In this document: piece after piece, positions 1 to 6,987 of the stretch
Position numbering within the stretch: the first letter of the stretch is position 1
How the letters are laid out: the number at the start of each line of letters is the position of its first letter
From: Jeotgalicoccus sp036782755
GTDB lineage: Bacteria; Bacillota; Bacilli; Staphylococcales; Salinicoccaceae
Reading direction: 5' to 3'
Length of the DNA stretch: 27,047 bases
Assembly: GCA_036782755.1 (NCBI GenBank)
Contig: DAIPYL010000018.1
Location: 1 to 27,047 of the forward strand
The notes under the pieces: generated by a model
The model's database searches: none
Told to the model about the DNA's origin: nothing
What the model saw: the letters and a program-made list of their open reading frames with translations, nothing else
Program-made: the position numbers and the translations under genes

Positions 1-55
1 GCTCATATGAATCCCAGCGGTTTGGAAGTGGTATGAACAGAGCTCATATGAATCC
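1..55. repeat. Two copies of a 14-bp direct repeat, 41-bp period
   Basis: GCTCATATGAATCC occurs at 1-14 and again at 42-55, giving a period of 41 bp. The segment between them is not otherwise repeated within the window, so this may be the right end of a tandem array that continues to the left of the window edge. The repeat contains the palindrome TCATATGA. No ORF uses it convincingly. Confidence 0.6.
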
Positions 56-68
56 AACCGCACAACCT

Positions 69-131
69 GCAATTAATGTGTTAAAAATTCACAGAATCAC
101 AAATATAATGTAAATTAATCACATTAATTGC
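69..131. promoter_or_regulatory. 12-bp inverted repeat upstream of the DeoR-type gene, candidate operator
   Basis: GCAATTAATGTG at 69-80 and CACATTAATTGC at 120-131 are exact reverse complements, 39 bp apart. The second arm also overlaps a tighter dyad, AATTAAT-CAC-ATTAATT at 113-129, so there are three copies of the AATTAAT half-site. DeoR-family repressors commonly bind spaced half-sites near their own promoters. The assignment to the gene starting at 180 is inferred from position alone. Confidence 0.5.
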
Positions 132-179
132 GTTACAATATAAATAGTAAATAATAAAATTAATCCCAAGGTGATACAT

Positions 180-929
180 ATGAAGAGAAAAAGACAAGAA
201 TATATTGTAAACCGTGTAGCTGGAGACAGGACTGTAACAATCGAGATGCTTGCTGAGGAACTTAACGTTTCAGAAATGACAGTTCGTCGTGATTTGAAGG
301 AGCTTGAATCGGATGAACAGATTATCAGAACGTCTAATTCAATCCTTTTAAAAGATTCCTTCTTAAATGAAGTGCCTTTTGTTAAAAAACAGATGGTTAA
401 TATAGAAGAAAAGCGGCTGATTGCCAAAAAAGCGATGCAGTTTATCAAGCCTAATCAAACGATTCTGCTAGATGCCGGCACGACGACTCTTGAAATCTGC
501 AAGCTGTTAAAGAACGAAGATTATACAGTGCGTATTATTACTAATGATATTAAAGCAGCGGCTGAGTTAATAGACAGTCATCATGAAGTGATTATTCTCG
601 GCGGTACTGTGCAGCAGAACATCGGATCGATGTACGGTACTCAGACAATAGATGTACTGAATAATATTAAAGTGAATGTATCTTTCGTCGGAACACAGGC
701 GATGACTGTTGATGAAGGGATTTTTGCACCAACTATTGAGAAGGCTAAAGTGAAGAATTTAATGATGGAATGCGGACAAGCGGCGTATCTTGTCGTGGAT
801 TCCAGCAAGATGAATCACACTTCATTTGCCAAGATTAGTGATTTCAGCGATTTTACGGCAATCATCACAGATAATCTGCTCGGTAAGAGTGAGCTTGAGA
901 AACTGTCATCCTATACGACAGTAATATAA
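180..929 (+). CDS. DeoR/GlpR-family sugar-responsive transcriptional regulator
   Basis: Cytoplasmic DNA-binding protein of 249 aa, the usual DeoR-family length. The N-terminal winged helix-turn-helix spans about residues 1-57 and includes the recognition helix SEMTVRRDLKEL. The C-terminal DeoRC sensor domain carries the phosphosugar-binding signature DAGTTT at about 98-103, so the effector is probably a phosphorylated sugar; which one cannot be told. I chose the ATG at 180 rather than the GTG at 171 because AAGGTGA at 168-174 is then well spaced as a ribosome binding site and the protein begins at the family's usual MKRKRQ. It appears monocistronic, followed by a terminator at 1017-1060. DeoR regulators usually control adjacent sugar catabolic genes, but none is present downstream and the upstream side is outside the window. 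Confidence 0.88.
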   Translation: MKRKRQEYIVNRVAGDRTVTIEMLAEELNVSEMTVRRDLKELESDEQIIRTSNSILLKDSFLNEVPFVKKQMVNIEEKRLIAKKAMQFIKPNQTILLDAGTTTLEICKLLKNEDYTVRIITNDIKAAAELIDSHHEVIILGGTVQQNIGSMYGTQTIDVLNNIKVNVSFVGTQAMTVDEGIFAPTIEKAKVKNLMMECGQAAYLVVDSSKMNHTSFAKISDFSDFTAIITDNLLGKSELEKLSSYTTVI

Positions 930-1016
930 GGCCGGTTTGACTGCGGTAAGCCTTCACATAATAACATTACAGTTATATTACAAAAGTTTGATAACTTTGA
1001 ATTTAAAATATACGAT

Positions 1017-1060
1017 AAAACACCCGTAACCTTTATGTATCAAGGGTTGCGGGTGTTTTA
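1017..1060 (+). terminator. Rho-independent terminator after the DeoR gene
   Basis: The arms AAAACACCCGTAACCTT and AAGGGTTGCGGGTGTTTT form a long stem with one or two wobble pairs and a short loop, ending in TTTTA. The A-rich 5' arm may let it work on both strands. The stretch from 930 to 1016 before it shows nothing coding. Confidence 0.85.
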
Positions 1061-1126
1061 CTTAAAATTTACAATTCTGAAGACGCTTACTTTATATAAC
1101 TCTAATCTCATAAATTTTTCTATTAG

Positions 1127-1143
1127 GTTACAAGTCAGTTACA
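1127..1143 (-). promoter_or_regulatory. WalR (YycF)-type box
   Basis: On the minus strand the sequence reads TGTAAC-TGACT-TGTAAC, an exact match to the WalR consensus TGTWAH-N5-TGTWAH known from Staphylococcus aureus and Bacillus subtilis. It lies about 27 bp upstream of a candidate -10 element (1170-1175) for the LysM-CHAP hydrolase gene. That gene class is the main target of the WalKR two-component system. Confidence 0.75.
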
Positions 1144-1166
1144 AATGCCAAATCGCTTGTATCATA

Positions 1167-1175
1167 TGCTATAGT
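1167..1175 (+). promoter_or_regulatory. Extended -10 promoter of the LysM-CHAP gene
   Basis: TGCTATAGT gives a TGn-extended -10 element (TATAGT at 1170-1175). No good -35 hexamer sits 16-18 bp upstream, which fits an activator-dependent promoter served by the WalR-type box at 1127-1143. The predicted leader to the ATG at 1243 is about 60 nt. Confidence 0.5.
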
Positions 1176-1242
1176 AAGACTCGTGGAAATGACTCGGGAC
1201 AGAGTTCAATAATTATATTCCCAAACTATGGAGGATTTAAAC

Positions 1243-2250
1243 ATGAAAAAAACAATTATCTCTGCAGCATCGCTTACAGCTTTATCAGCAGTAGCTGCAG
1301 CTAATATATCAGCATCAGAAATTACAGTAGAATCAGGTGACACGCTTTGGAGTATTTCGGCAGGCGCATCACAATCAGTGAACGAAATTAAGTCATTAAA
1401 CAACTTAACTTCAGATCTTATTTTCCCTGGCGACGTTCTTAAAGTAGACGCTGAAGCACCAAGTGCGGCACCAGCAGCTGAAAAAGCAGAAACAAATTCA
1501 ACTACATATACAATTGAAGCTGGTGACACTTTATTCGCTATTGCTAATCAATTTGATGTAACAGTTGATGAAATTAAAGCTTGGAATAACTTATCTTCAG
1601 ATCTTATCATTGCTGGTAAAACACTTGTAGTTGCTGCAGAAGCAGCTCCAGCAGTTGAAACTGTAGAAGAAGCAGCTCCGGTACAGGAAACTGCAGCTCC
1701 GGCAGTTGAAGAAGTTTCAGCTCCAGCGGTAGAAGAAGTACAAGAAGTACAACAAGTACAAGAAGTACAAGCAGCTGAAGTTGCTCCAGTACAGGAAGTT
1801 TCAGCTCCAGCAGTGCAGGAAGTTGAACAGCCTCAGGCAGCAACTCCTGCAGCAGCACCAGCAGCGACTCCAATTCCGGCAACACCGGTAACAAGTGCAA
1901 GTAACGGCTCAAACTACTATGACTGGGGTACATGTGCATGGTATGTATTTGAACAACGTTCTCAGCGCGGTTTAGGCGCAGGCAACAACTGGGGCAACGC
2001 TACAAACTGGGCAGCCGGTGCTCAGGCATCAGGTTACTCAGTAAGCAATTCGCCTTCAGTAGGTGCAATTATGCAGACGCCAGCTTACACTAATGGCGCA
2101 TATGGACTTGGTCACGTTGCGATTGTCGAAAGTGTAAACGGCGACGGATCAGTTACTGTTTCTGAAATGCAATTTGGCGGCGGAGTTGGACAGGTAAACA
2201 CAAGAACAATCAGTGCTTCTCAAGTGTCTGGTCACAACTTCATCCACTAA
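1243..2250 (+). CDS. Secreted LysM-CHAP peptidoglycan hydrolase
   Basis: A 335-aa cell-wall hydrolase (amidase or endopeptidase) of the Sle1/SsaA type. Residues 1-25 form a Sec signal peptide with probable cleavage after NISA. Two LysM peptidoglycan-binding domains follow at about 26-68 and 88-130. A Pro/Ala/Val/Glu-rich low-complexity linker spans roughly 131-220. The C-terminal CHAP domain, about 223-335, has the catalytic Cys231 in WGTCAWYVF, His291 in GLGHVAIVES and a likely third residue Glu308. The ATG at 1243 follows GGAGG at 1229-1233; the ATG at 1228 overlaps that ribosome binding site and would put charged residues before the signal peptide. It is monocistronic, closed by the terminator at 2265-2310. 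The upstream WalR-type box suggests control by WalKR. It likely acts in daughter-cell separation or wall turnover; the exact bond cleaved cannot be read from the sequence. Confidence 0.92.
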   Translation: MKKTIISAASLTALSAVAAANISASEITVESGDTLWSISAGASQSVNEIKSLNNLTSDLIFPGDVLKVDAEAPSAAPAAEKAETNSTTYTIEAGDTLFAIANQFDVTVDEIKAWNNLSSDLIIAGKTLVVAAEAAPAVETVEEAAPVQETAAPAVEEVSAPAVEEVQEVQQVQEVQAAEVAPVQEVSAPAVQEVEQPQAATPAAAPAATPIPATPVTSASNGSNYYDWGTCAWYVFEQRSQRGLGAGNNWGNATNWAAGAQASGYSVSNSPSVGAIMQTPAYTNGAYGLGHVAIVESVNGDGSVTVSEMQFGGGVGQVNTRTISASQVSGHNFIH

Positions 2251-2264
2251 TATATAATAAATTT

Positions 2265-2310
2265 AACAGCGGGACGAGAATCTGAAAATGATTCTTGCCC
2301 CGCTGTTTTT
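2265..2310 (+). terminator. Terminator after the LysM-CHAP gene
   Basis: AACAGCGGGACGAGAATC pairs with GATTCTTGCCCCGCTGTT around a short loop, followed by TTTTT. The 100 bp beyond it, to 2410, show no convincing feature. Confidence 0.88.
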
Positions 2311-2410
2311 ATGGAGTAGAAAAGGATACTGGACGGTTGAACTTTCGGGGACTTCTTTACTCATTGTAATTAACTGAACCGGAATGACAGGCTTTCACAG
2401 CTTTTCAAAC

Positions 2411-2443
2411 AAAAAAACCGGCATGAGTTTATCTCATACCAGT
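2411..2443 (-). terminator. Terminator of the CstA-family gene
   Basis: On the minus strand ACTGGTATGAG pairs imperfectly with CTCATGCCGGT around ATAAA, followed by a run of seven T. It lies immediately after the stop codon at 2457. Confidence 0.85.
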
Positions 2444-2456
2444 CTTCATTTAATTT

Positions 2457-3896
2457 TTAATGTTCATATGCCGGATCTTTAACTTCAGCAGTACGCTGTT
2501 TCAGAATAGCTCTGACGTACAGGTAACCTGTAACAGCAACCGGAATTAATCCGCCGATGATGGAAATATTGTAGTCCAGATTTAAAGTTTCCGGAGCATA
2601 AAGGAAATACGTTCCCACTACACCGGTCATAAACAGTGCAGGAATACCGGCAACGTAATGGAATTTACCTTCTCTTAACAGATAAACTGTTGCAACCCAT
2701 AACATTGTCGCTGCAACGGTCTGGTTAGTAAAGCCGAGGTAGCGCCATAAGAACATGTAGTCAATCGTAGACAGCAGGAATGCCGGAATACCGACACACA
2801 GTGTCATCCAGAACATCTTAGGAACTCTCTTGCTCTTTCTCATACTGGCTACTGCTTCAGTAAGCATCATACGTGAAGAACGTAATGCGGTATCCCCAGT
2901 TGTAATTGGTAAAATAATCGCACCAAGGAATGCTAATATCGCACCGGCTGAACCGAGCATTTCAATAGAGATTGTATCGATAACACCAGCCGGTCCGCCG
3001 ATTGCAAGTGCTTCAGCAAGTCCGCCTGTACCGTGGAAGAAAGTCATACCTGCAGTTGCCCAGATTAATGCAATAACACCTTCTGCAATCATTGCACCAA
3101 AGAATACTCTGCGTCCGTCCGATTCTTTCTTAACAGTACGCGCAATAATTGGACTTTGCGTTGAATGGAATCCGCTGATCGCACCACATGAAATGGTAAC
3201 CATGATAAGGGGCCATACAGGCAGTCCTTCCGGATGCTGGTTTTCAAAAGTCAGGTTCGGAATCGGCGTGCTTGAAAATATTAAACCAATTAAAACCGAA
3301 ACTGCCATAATAATAAGTACCGCACCGAAGAATGGATAAATGCGTCCGATAATTTTATCGATTGGTAATACCGCTGCAATCACAAAATATGTGAAAATAA
3401 TAATTAAAGCAACAAAGAATGGAATCGCGCCGCCTGATTTAAGTTCAATTAATTCTGCAGGACCTGCAGTAAATGCAGCTGTTACAAGAATCATCAGTGC
3501 AAGTGAAACAATATAAATGAAAACTTTAACACCTTTGCCCAGATACTTTTCAACAAGAGCGGGGAATTGTGAACCGCCATGTCTTAAGCTGAGCATACCG
3601 GAAAAGTAATCGTGAACTGCTCCGGCAAATATACAGCCGAGTACGATCCAGATTAAAGCCGGCGGCCCGTAAACAGCACCTGCCACTGCACCAAACACAG
3701 GACCGAGGCCCGCTATGTTTAACAGCTGAATCAGCCATCCTTTGAATGGATGCATCGGCATATAGTCAACACCATCATTGGTCGCGTATGCCGGTGTCGG
3801 GTTTTTATCATCAATAACAAAAATACGTTCTACAATTTTCCCGTAAATAAGATAACCTGTCACCAGTAAAAATAAAGAAATTAGTAAAGTCAGCAT
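2457..3896 (-). CDS. CstA-family carbon-starvation transporter (peptide/pyruvate type)
   Basis: A 479-aa polytopic membrane protein. Characteristic CstA segments are visible: LNIAGLGPVFGAVAGAVYGPPAL near residue 65, the charged AGAVHDYFSGMLSLRHGG segment near 95-110 and GFHSTQSPIIARTV near 245. CstA proteins take up peptides or pyruvate during carbon limitation. This is the short form; Escherichia coli CstA is about 700 aa. The start at 3896 is preceded by GGAGG with good spacing, while the in-frame ATG at 3959 would add 21 Arg/Leu-rich residues and would fall on the promoter. A sigma-A promoter (3938-3966) and a cre-like site (4000-4013) lie upstream, consistent with CcpA carbon control. The gene is monocistronic. 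The substrate is not certain. Confidence 0.9.
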   Translation of the reverse strand: MLTLLISLFLLVTGYLIYGKIVERIFVIDDKNPTPAYATNDGVDYMPMHPFKGWLIQLLNIAGLGPVFGAVAGAVYGPPALIWIVLGCIFAGAVHDYFSGMLSLRHGGSQFPALVEKYLGKGVKVFIYIVSLALMILVTAAFTAGPAELIELKSGGAIPFFVALIIIFTYFVIAAVLPIDKIIGRIYPFFGAVLIIMAVSVLIGLIFSSTPIPNLTFENQHPEGLPVWPLIMVTISCGAISGFHSTQSPIIARTVKKESDGRRVFFGAMIAEGVIALIWATAGMTFFHGTGGLAEALAIGGPAGVIDTISIEMLGSAGAILAFLGAIILPITTGDTALRSSRMMLTEAVASMRKSKRVPKMFWMTLCVGIPAFLLSTIDYMFLWRYLGFTNQTVAATMLWVATVYLLREGKFHYVAGIPALFMTGVVGTYFLYAPETLNLDYNISIIGGLIPVAVTGYLYVRAILKQRTAEVKDPAYEH

Positions 3897-3937
3897 AGCA
3901 GCCCTCCTGCGAAGTCGAATAAGTGAATGAGTTGCTA

Positions 3938-3966
3938 AGTGTAGCAAGGAGAATCGCATCCGTCAA
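3938..3966 (-). promoter_or_regulatory. Sigma-A promoter of the CstA-family gene
   Basis: On the minus strand the -35 TTGACG (3966-3961) and -10 TACACT (3943-3938) are separated by exactly 17 bp. Transcription would start near 3931, leaving a leader of about 35 nt before the ATG at 3896. Confidence 0.75.
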
Positions 3967-3999
3967 TAAGAATTCTGATAATTTTGACTAAAAAGAAAA

Positions 4000-4013
4000 T
4001 TAAAGCGTTTACA
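4000..4013 (-). promoter_or_regulatory. Catabolite-responsive element (cre)-like site
   Basis: The minus strand reads TGTAAACGCTTTAA, which differs from the CcpA cre consensus TGWAARCGYTWNCW only at the penultimate C. It is centred about 75 bp upstream of the predicted start of the CstA-family transcript. Confidence 0.65.
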
Positions 4014-4120
4014 TTGTGAAATGAGGGAGAAAATGAATTGAATCGCAGGACGATGGTTGTTTGGAGCACGACGGCAAATCACCGTCGTATTCGAAAACCC
4101 GCAAACTGCCGGCAAGCATC

Positions 4121-4152
4121 AAAAAAACACCTGATCCAATGGAATCAGGTGC
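4121..4152 (-). terminator. Terminator of the two-gene monooxygenase operon
   Basis: On the minus strand CACCTGATTCC and GGATCAGGTG form the stem, followed by seven T. It directly follows the stop at 4165. A further small hairpin, ACGACGG/CCGTCGT with a 7-nt loop, lies at 4068-4088 and has no T-tract. Confidence 0.85.
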
Positions 4153-4164
4153 TCACTCAATAAT

Positions 4165-5475
4165 TTATTTACTGTATCTGTTTTCTTTAAACGGCAGTCC
4201 AAGTTCATCACGTAATGTTTTGCCTTCGTATGCAGTGTCGTAATATCCTTTTTCAACTAAAATCGGAACGACTTTATCGATGAAATCGTGGAAGAAATCT
4301 CCAAGTACGTGCGGTGTCAGAACGAATCCGTCGGCGCCGTCGTTTTCCACCCAGTCAATAATCTGATTGGCAACTTCTTCGTACGTGCCCATAAATGCAC
4401 TTTCACGTGTTGTTTCTTCCATCGCAACATCACGTAGCGTCAGATTGTTTTCTTTGGCGCGTTTCTTAATTTCATCCGTTGTCGACCGGAAGCTGTTCTT
4501 CCCGATATCACCAAGTTCAGGGAACGGTGCATCGACGTCGTACTGGCTGAAGTCATGATGGTCGAAGTAACGGCCGAGATACAGAAGGGCTTCTTCTATA
4601 GTAACTAAGTTTTTAATGTACTCGTAACGTTCACGGACTTCTTCGTGATCTTTACCGACAATCGGCTGCAAGGTCGGGAATACTTTGATTTCGTCCGGAT
4701 TGCGTCCGTTGTCAGCTGCCTGCTGACGCAGATCGGCATAATTTTTCTGTGCTTTTTCAAGCGTGCTCGCATTCGTAAATACCGCATCTGCATTTCTTGC
4801 TGCGAAAGCAGAACCTTTCGGTGATGCACCTGCCTGGAAGATAATCGGCTGGCCCTGCGGTGAACGCTCAATATTCAGCGGCCCTGAAATTTTGAAGAAT
4901 TCTCCTTCGTAGTTCAGTTCGTGCATTTTATCTTTATCGAAATACTGTCCGCTTTCTTTGTCGCGGATAAATGCATCATCTTCCCAGGAATCCCACAGAC
5001 CCTGTACGACTGAAAGGTGTTCGTCTGCGATATCGTAACGGAGACTGTGTTCCGGGTGTTTATCTTTGCTGAAGTTTTTAGCGCTGCCTTCAAGCGGAGA
5101 TGTTACAACATTCCATCCTGCTCGTCCGCCGCTCATCATATCAACTGATGCAAGCTGGCGCGCAATGGTGAACGGCTCGCTGTACGATGTCGATACTGTT
5201 GCAACTAAACCGATATGAGATGTAATCGGAGCAAGTGCACCAAGTAAAGTCAGCGGTTCAAAACGGCTTAAAAAGTGCGGAATGGATTTATCGTTAATAA
5301 AAAGACCGTCAGCGACGAAGATAAATGAAAAACCTGCCTCTTCAGCTTTTAACGTAATATTTTTATAATGTTCAAAATTAACGCTCGCATCGCTTGGTAC
5401 GTCAGCACTTCTCCATGCGTTCATATGTCCGCCCGGACCGTGCAGCATGACTCCGAATTGTACTTTCTTACTCAT
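4165..5475 (-). CDS. FMN-dependent monooxygenase, NtaA/SnaA/DszA family
   Basis: A 436-aa flavin-dependent monooxygenase of the bacterial luciferase superfamily. The length and the sequence GGRAGWNVVTS (about 117-127) are hallmarks of the nitrilotriacetate/DszA/SnaA branch, which also includes Bacillus YxeK/CmoJ. Supporting blocks are FIFVADGLF near 51-59 and QAGASPKGSAFAARNADAVF near 225-244. Members use reduced FMN and oxygen to oxidise small substrates, often organosulfur or chelating compounds. The ATG overlaps the stop of the upstream monooxygenase gene by 4 nt (ATGA), so the two are translationally coupled. No flavin reductase gene is adjacent; the enzyme must borrow reduced flavin from elsewhere. 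The substrate is unknown. Confidence 0.88.
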   Translation of the reverse strand: MSKKVQFGVMLHGPGGHMNAWRSADVPSDASVNFEHYKNITLKAEEAGFSFIFVADGLFINDKSIPHFLSRFEPLTLLGALAPITSHIGLVATVSTSYSEPFTIARQLASVDMMSGGRAGWNVVTSPLEGSAKNFSKDKHPEHSLRYDIADEHLSVVQGLWDSWEDDAFIRDKESGQYFDKDKMHELNYEGEFFKISGPLNIERSPQGQPIIFQAGASPKGSAFAARNADAVFTNASTLEKAQKNYADLRQQAADNGRNPDEIKVFPTLQPIVGKDHEEVRERYEYIKNLVTIEEALLYLGRYFDHHDFSQYDVDAPFPELGDIGKNSFRSTTDEIKKRAKENNLTLRDVAMEETTRESAFMGTYEEVANQIIDWVENDGADGFVLTPHVLGDFFHDFIDKVVPILVEKGYYDTAYEGKTLRDELGLPFKENRYSK

Positions 5476-6473
5476 AATATCCCAGCCTTTTCTTTGTGTA
5501 TGGTATGAATTGGTGCGAGTGTTTCGACTGTATGATTGCGTAATGCAGCATCGATTGACGGAATGTGGAACATGAACTCGTCGATAGGATTGCTCTCAGC
5601 GAGCTCATTCAGTTTTGCTATGATCTCTGCTTTTGTACCGAGTATCATATCGAGTTCGCTTTTCTCCACTTCGATTTTTTCATCGGTGTTTTTAATATAA
5701 TCATTAACCTGTTTTTCAGTAGTCACGCGCAATGTTTTGCCGTCTTTGAATTTCAGGGAGTAGATTGCATTGGCCTCAACTGCAGCTTTTTTCTCTTCAT
5801 CAGTTTCAGCGGCGAGCACCGTTAATGCGGTAATGAATTTACCGGCCGGATACTGTTCTTTGTACGCCGCCGCGACTTCTTTCAAAAGTGCTTCATCGTT
5901 CTTAATGAAGTGGGCGAAGATGAAGTTCACGCCGTTCTCCGCTGCGAACTCAGCAGACGATAAACTTCCGCCGAGCAGGAAAAGATCGGGCTTCGAAGAA
6001 TCGGTGTCCGCTGATATTTTAAGGACATTGTGATTCTCATGAGTACCGTCAACATAAGATTTCAGCTTTAAGAATCTGTCATTGAAAGAATCGATATCTG
6101 GACGGAGTTCATGCTGCAGCGCAGCAGTTGACAGTGGTGTACCGCCCGGAGCTTTGCCGACACCGAGATTTACACGGCCAGGTGCAAGGTGGCTGATCAG
6201 CTGAAACTGTTCGGCAACATGAAACGGATTATGATGCGACAGCATAACGCCACCGGCACCGATATTGATATTCTTCGTATGATTTATAAGATGAGTCACT
6301 AAAACCTCAGGTGCAGTACCGATGAGATTTTCCATATTGTGATGCTCAGAAACAAAATAACGCTTGTAGCCATGCGTATCTGCGAGCTTCGCAAGTTCCA
6401 CCGTATGGCTGAGTGACTCTTGGACAGAAAGTCCGTCAAGAACAGGACTTTGATTTAAAATATTAAACTCCAT
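5472..6473 (-). CDS. Luciferase-like (LLM) flavin oxidoreductase, MsnO8-like group
   Basis: A 333-aa protein of the luciferase-like monooxygenase superfamily. YFVSEHHNM (about 39-47) is the typical motif of the luciferase-family oxidoreductase group 1 (MsnO8-like), followed by GGVMLSHHNPFHVAEQF and LGVGKAPGG. The ATG at 6473 has GGAGA spaced correctly upstream; the in-frame starts farther upstream (to 6521) lack a ribosome binding site. It is the first gene of a two-gene operon with the NtaA/DszA-type monooxygenase, overlapping it by 4 nt. Function beyond flavin-dependent oxidation cannot be assigned. Confidence 0.87.
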   Translation of the reverse strand: MEFNILNQSPVLDGLSVQESLSHTVELAKLADTHGYKRYFVSEHHNMENLIGTAPEVLVTHLINHTKNINIGAGGVMLSHHNPFHVAEQFQLISHLAPGRVNLGVGKAPGGTPLSTAALQHELRPDIDSFNDRFLKLKSYVDGTHENHNVLKISADTDSSKPDLFLLGGSLSSAEFAAENGVNFIFAHFIKNDEALLKEVAAAYKEQYPAGKFITALTVLAAETDEEKKAAVEANAIYSLKFKDGKTLRVTTEKQVNDYIKNTDEKIEVEKSELDMILGTKAEIIAKLNELAESNPIDEFMFHIPSIDAALRNHTVETLAPIHTIHKEKAGIL

Positions 6474-6552
6474 GAAATTCTCCTTCCGATACATATGTTT
6501 TTCGGATATGTAACACCGCATTTTCCTACTTGATAACTATGAATTAAAATTA

Positions 6553-6580
6553 ATGATATCACTTATTTCTAATAATTCAA
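6553..6580 (-). promoter_or_regulatory. Possible promoter of the monooxygenase operon
   Basis: On the minus strand TTGAAT (6580-6575) and TATCAT (6558-6553) are separated by 16 bp. The region is very AT-rich, so other hexamer pairs are possible. The leader to 6473 would be about 75 nt. Confidence 0.35.
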
Positions 6581-6644
6581 TAATTTACGTCATAAAACTT
6601 ACTTATTTACTATGAATTGAAGAATTGAGTTGAAATTGAGTGTT

Positions 6645-6942
6645 CACCTGCCTGTAACATTGCCTCACAGGCAGAAGAGAGCTCTTCATCGACCCGCAAC
6701 AGCTCCTCACAGGCAGAAGAGANNNNNNNNNNNNNNNNNNNNNNNNNNNNNNNNNNNNNNNNNNNNNNNNNNNNNNNNNNNNNNNNNNNNNNNNNNNNNN
6801 NNNNNNNNNNNNNNNNNNNNNNCAGGCAGAAGAGAGCTCTTCATCGACCCGCAACAGCTCCTCACAGGCAGAAGAGATATGTTCATCTGCCTGCAACAGC
6901 ACCTCACAGGCAGATGAAAAGAGTTTATCGACTTGCAGACAC
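6645..6942. repeat. Array of 42-bp tandem repeats interrupted by an assembly gap
   Basis: The unit begins CCTCACAGGCAGAAGAGA and is 42 bp long. A full copy lies at 6663-6704 and a truncated one at 6705-6722. After the gap there is a copy from 6823 (phase start 6818) to 6859, then a diverged copy at 6860-6901 and a more diverged one at 6902-6942. A partial degenerate unit precedes at about 6645-6662. Each unit carries the near-palindrome GAAGAGAGCTCTTC, and neighbouring CAGGCAG/CTGCCTG arms can pair. Copies at the edges are diverged while inner ones are identical, typical of a slippage-expanded minisatellite. The array lies between the terminator of trhO and the promoter of the monooxygenase operon. 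I see no gene in 6474-6987. Confidence 0.85.
6723..6822. other. Assembly gap, 100 N placeholder
   Basis: Exactly 100 N. The repeat phase before (copy at 6705) and after (copy phase 6818) differs by 113 bp, not a multiple of 42, so the true gap length is not 100. Confidence 0.97.
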
Positions 6943-6976
6943 AAAAAAGCCGGTCCTATCAAGGGACCGGCTTCTT
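6943..6976 (-). terminator. Terminator of trhO
   Basis: A perfect 10-bp stem, AAGCCGGTCC with GGACCGGCTT around TATCAAG, followed on the minus strand by six T. It begins about 10 nt after the stop at 6988. Confidence 0.9.
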
Positions 6977-6987
6977 CAATCAATATA

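Noticed and set aside
1607..1939. Leucine-rich minus-strand ORF
   Set aside because: It is the antisense shadow of the Pro/Ala/Val/Glu-rich linker of the LysM-CHAP gene.
3897..3959. N-terminal extension of the CstA-family protein
   Set aside because: It would be translated across the predicted -10 and leader, is Arg-rich, and the ATG at 3896 has a strong ribosome binding site.
6645..6942. CRISPR array
   Set aside because: The units are directly contiguous with no unique spacers and there are no cas genes.
6603..6983. A repeat protein with 14-residue units on the minus strand
   Set aside because: The frame opens inside the trhO terminator without a ribosome binding site, shifts frame across the placeholder gap, and the DNA behaves as a minisatellite.
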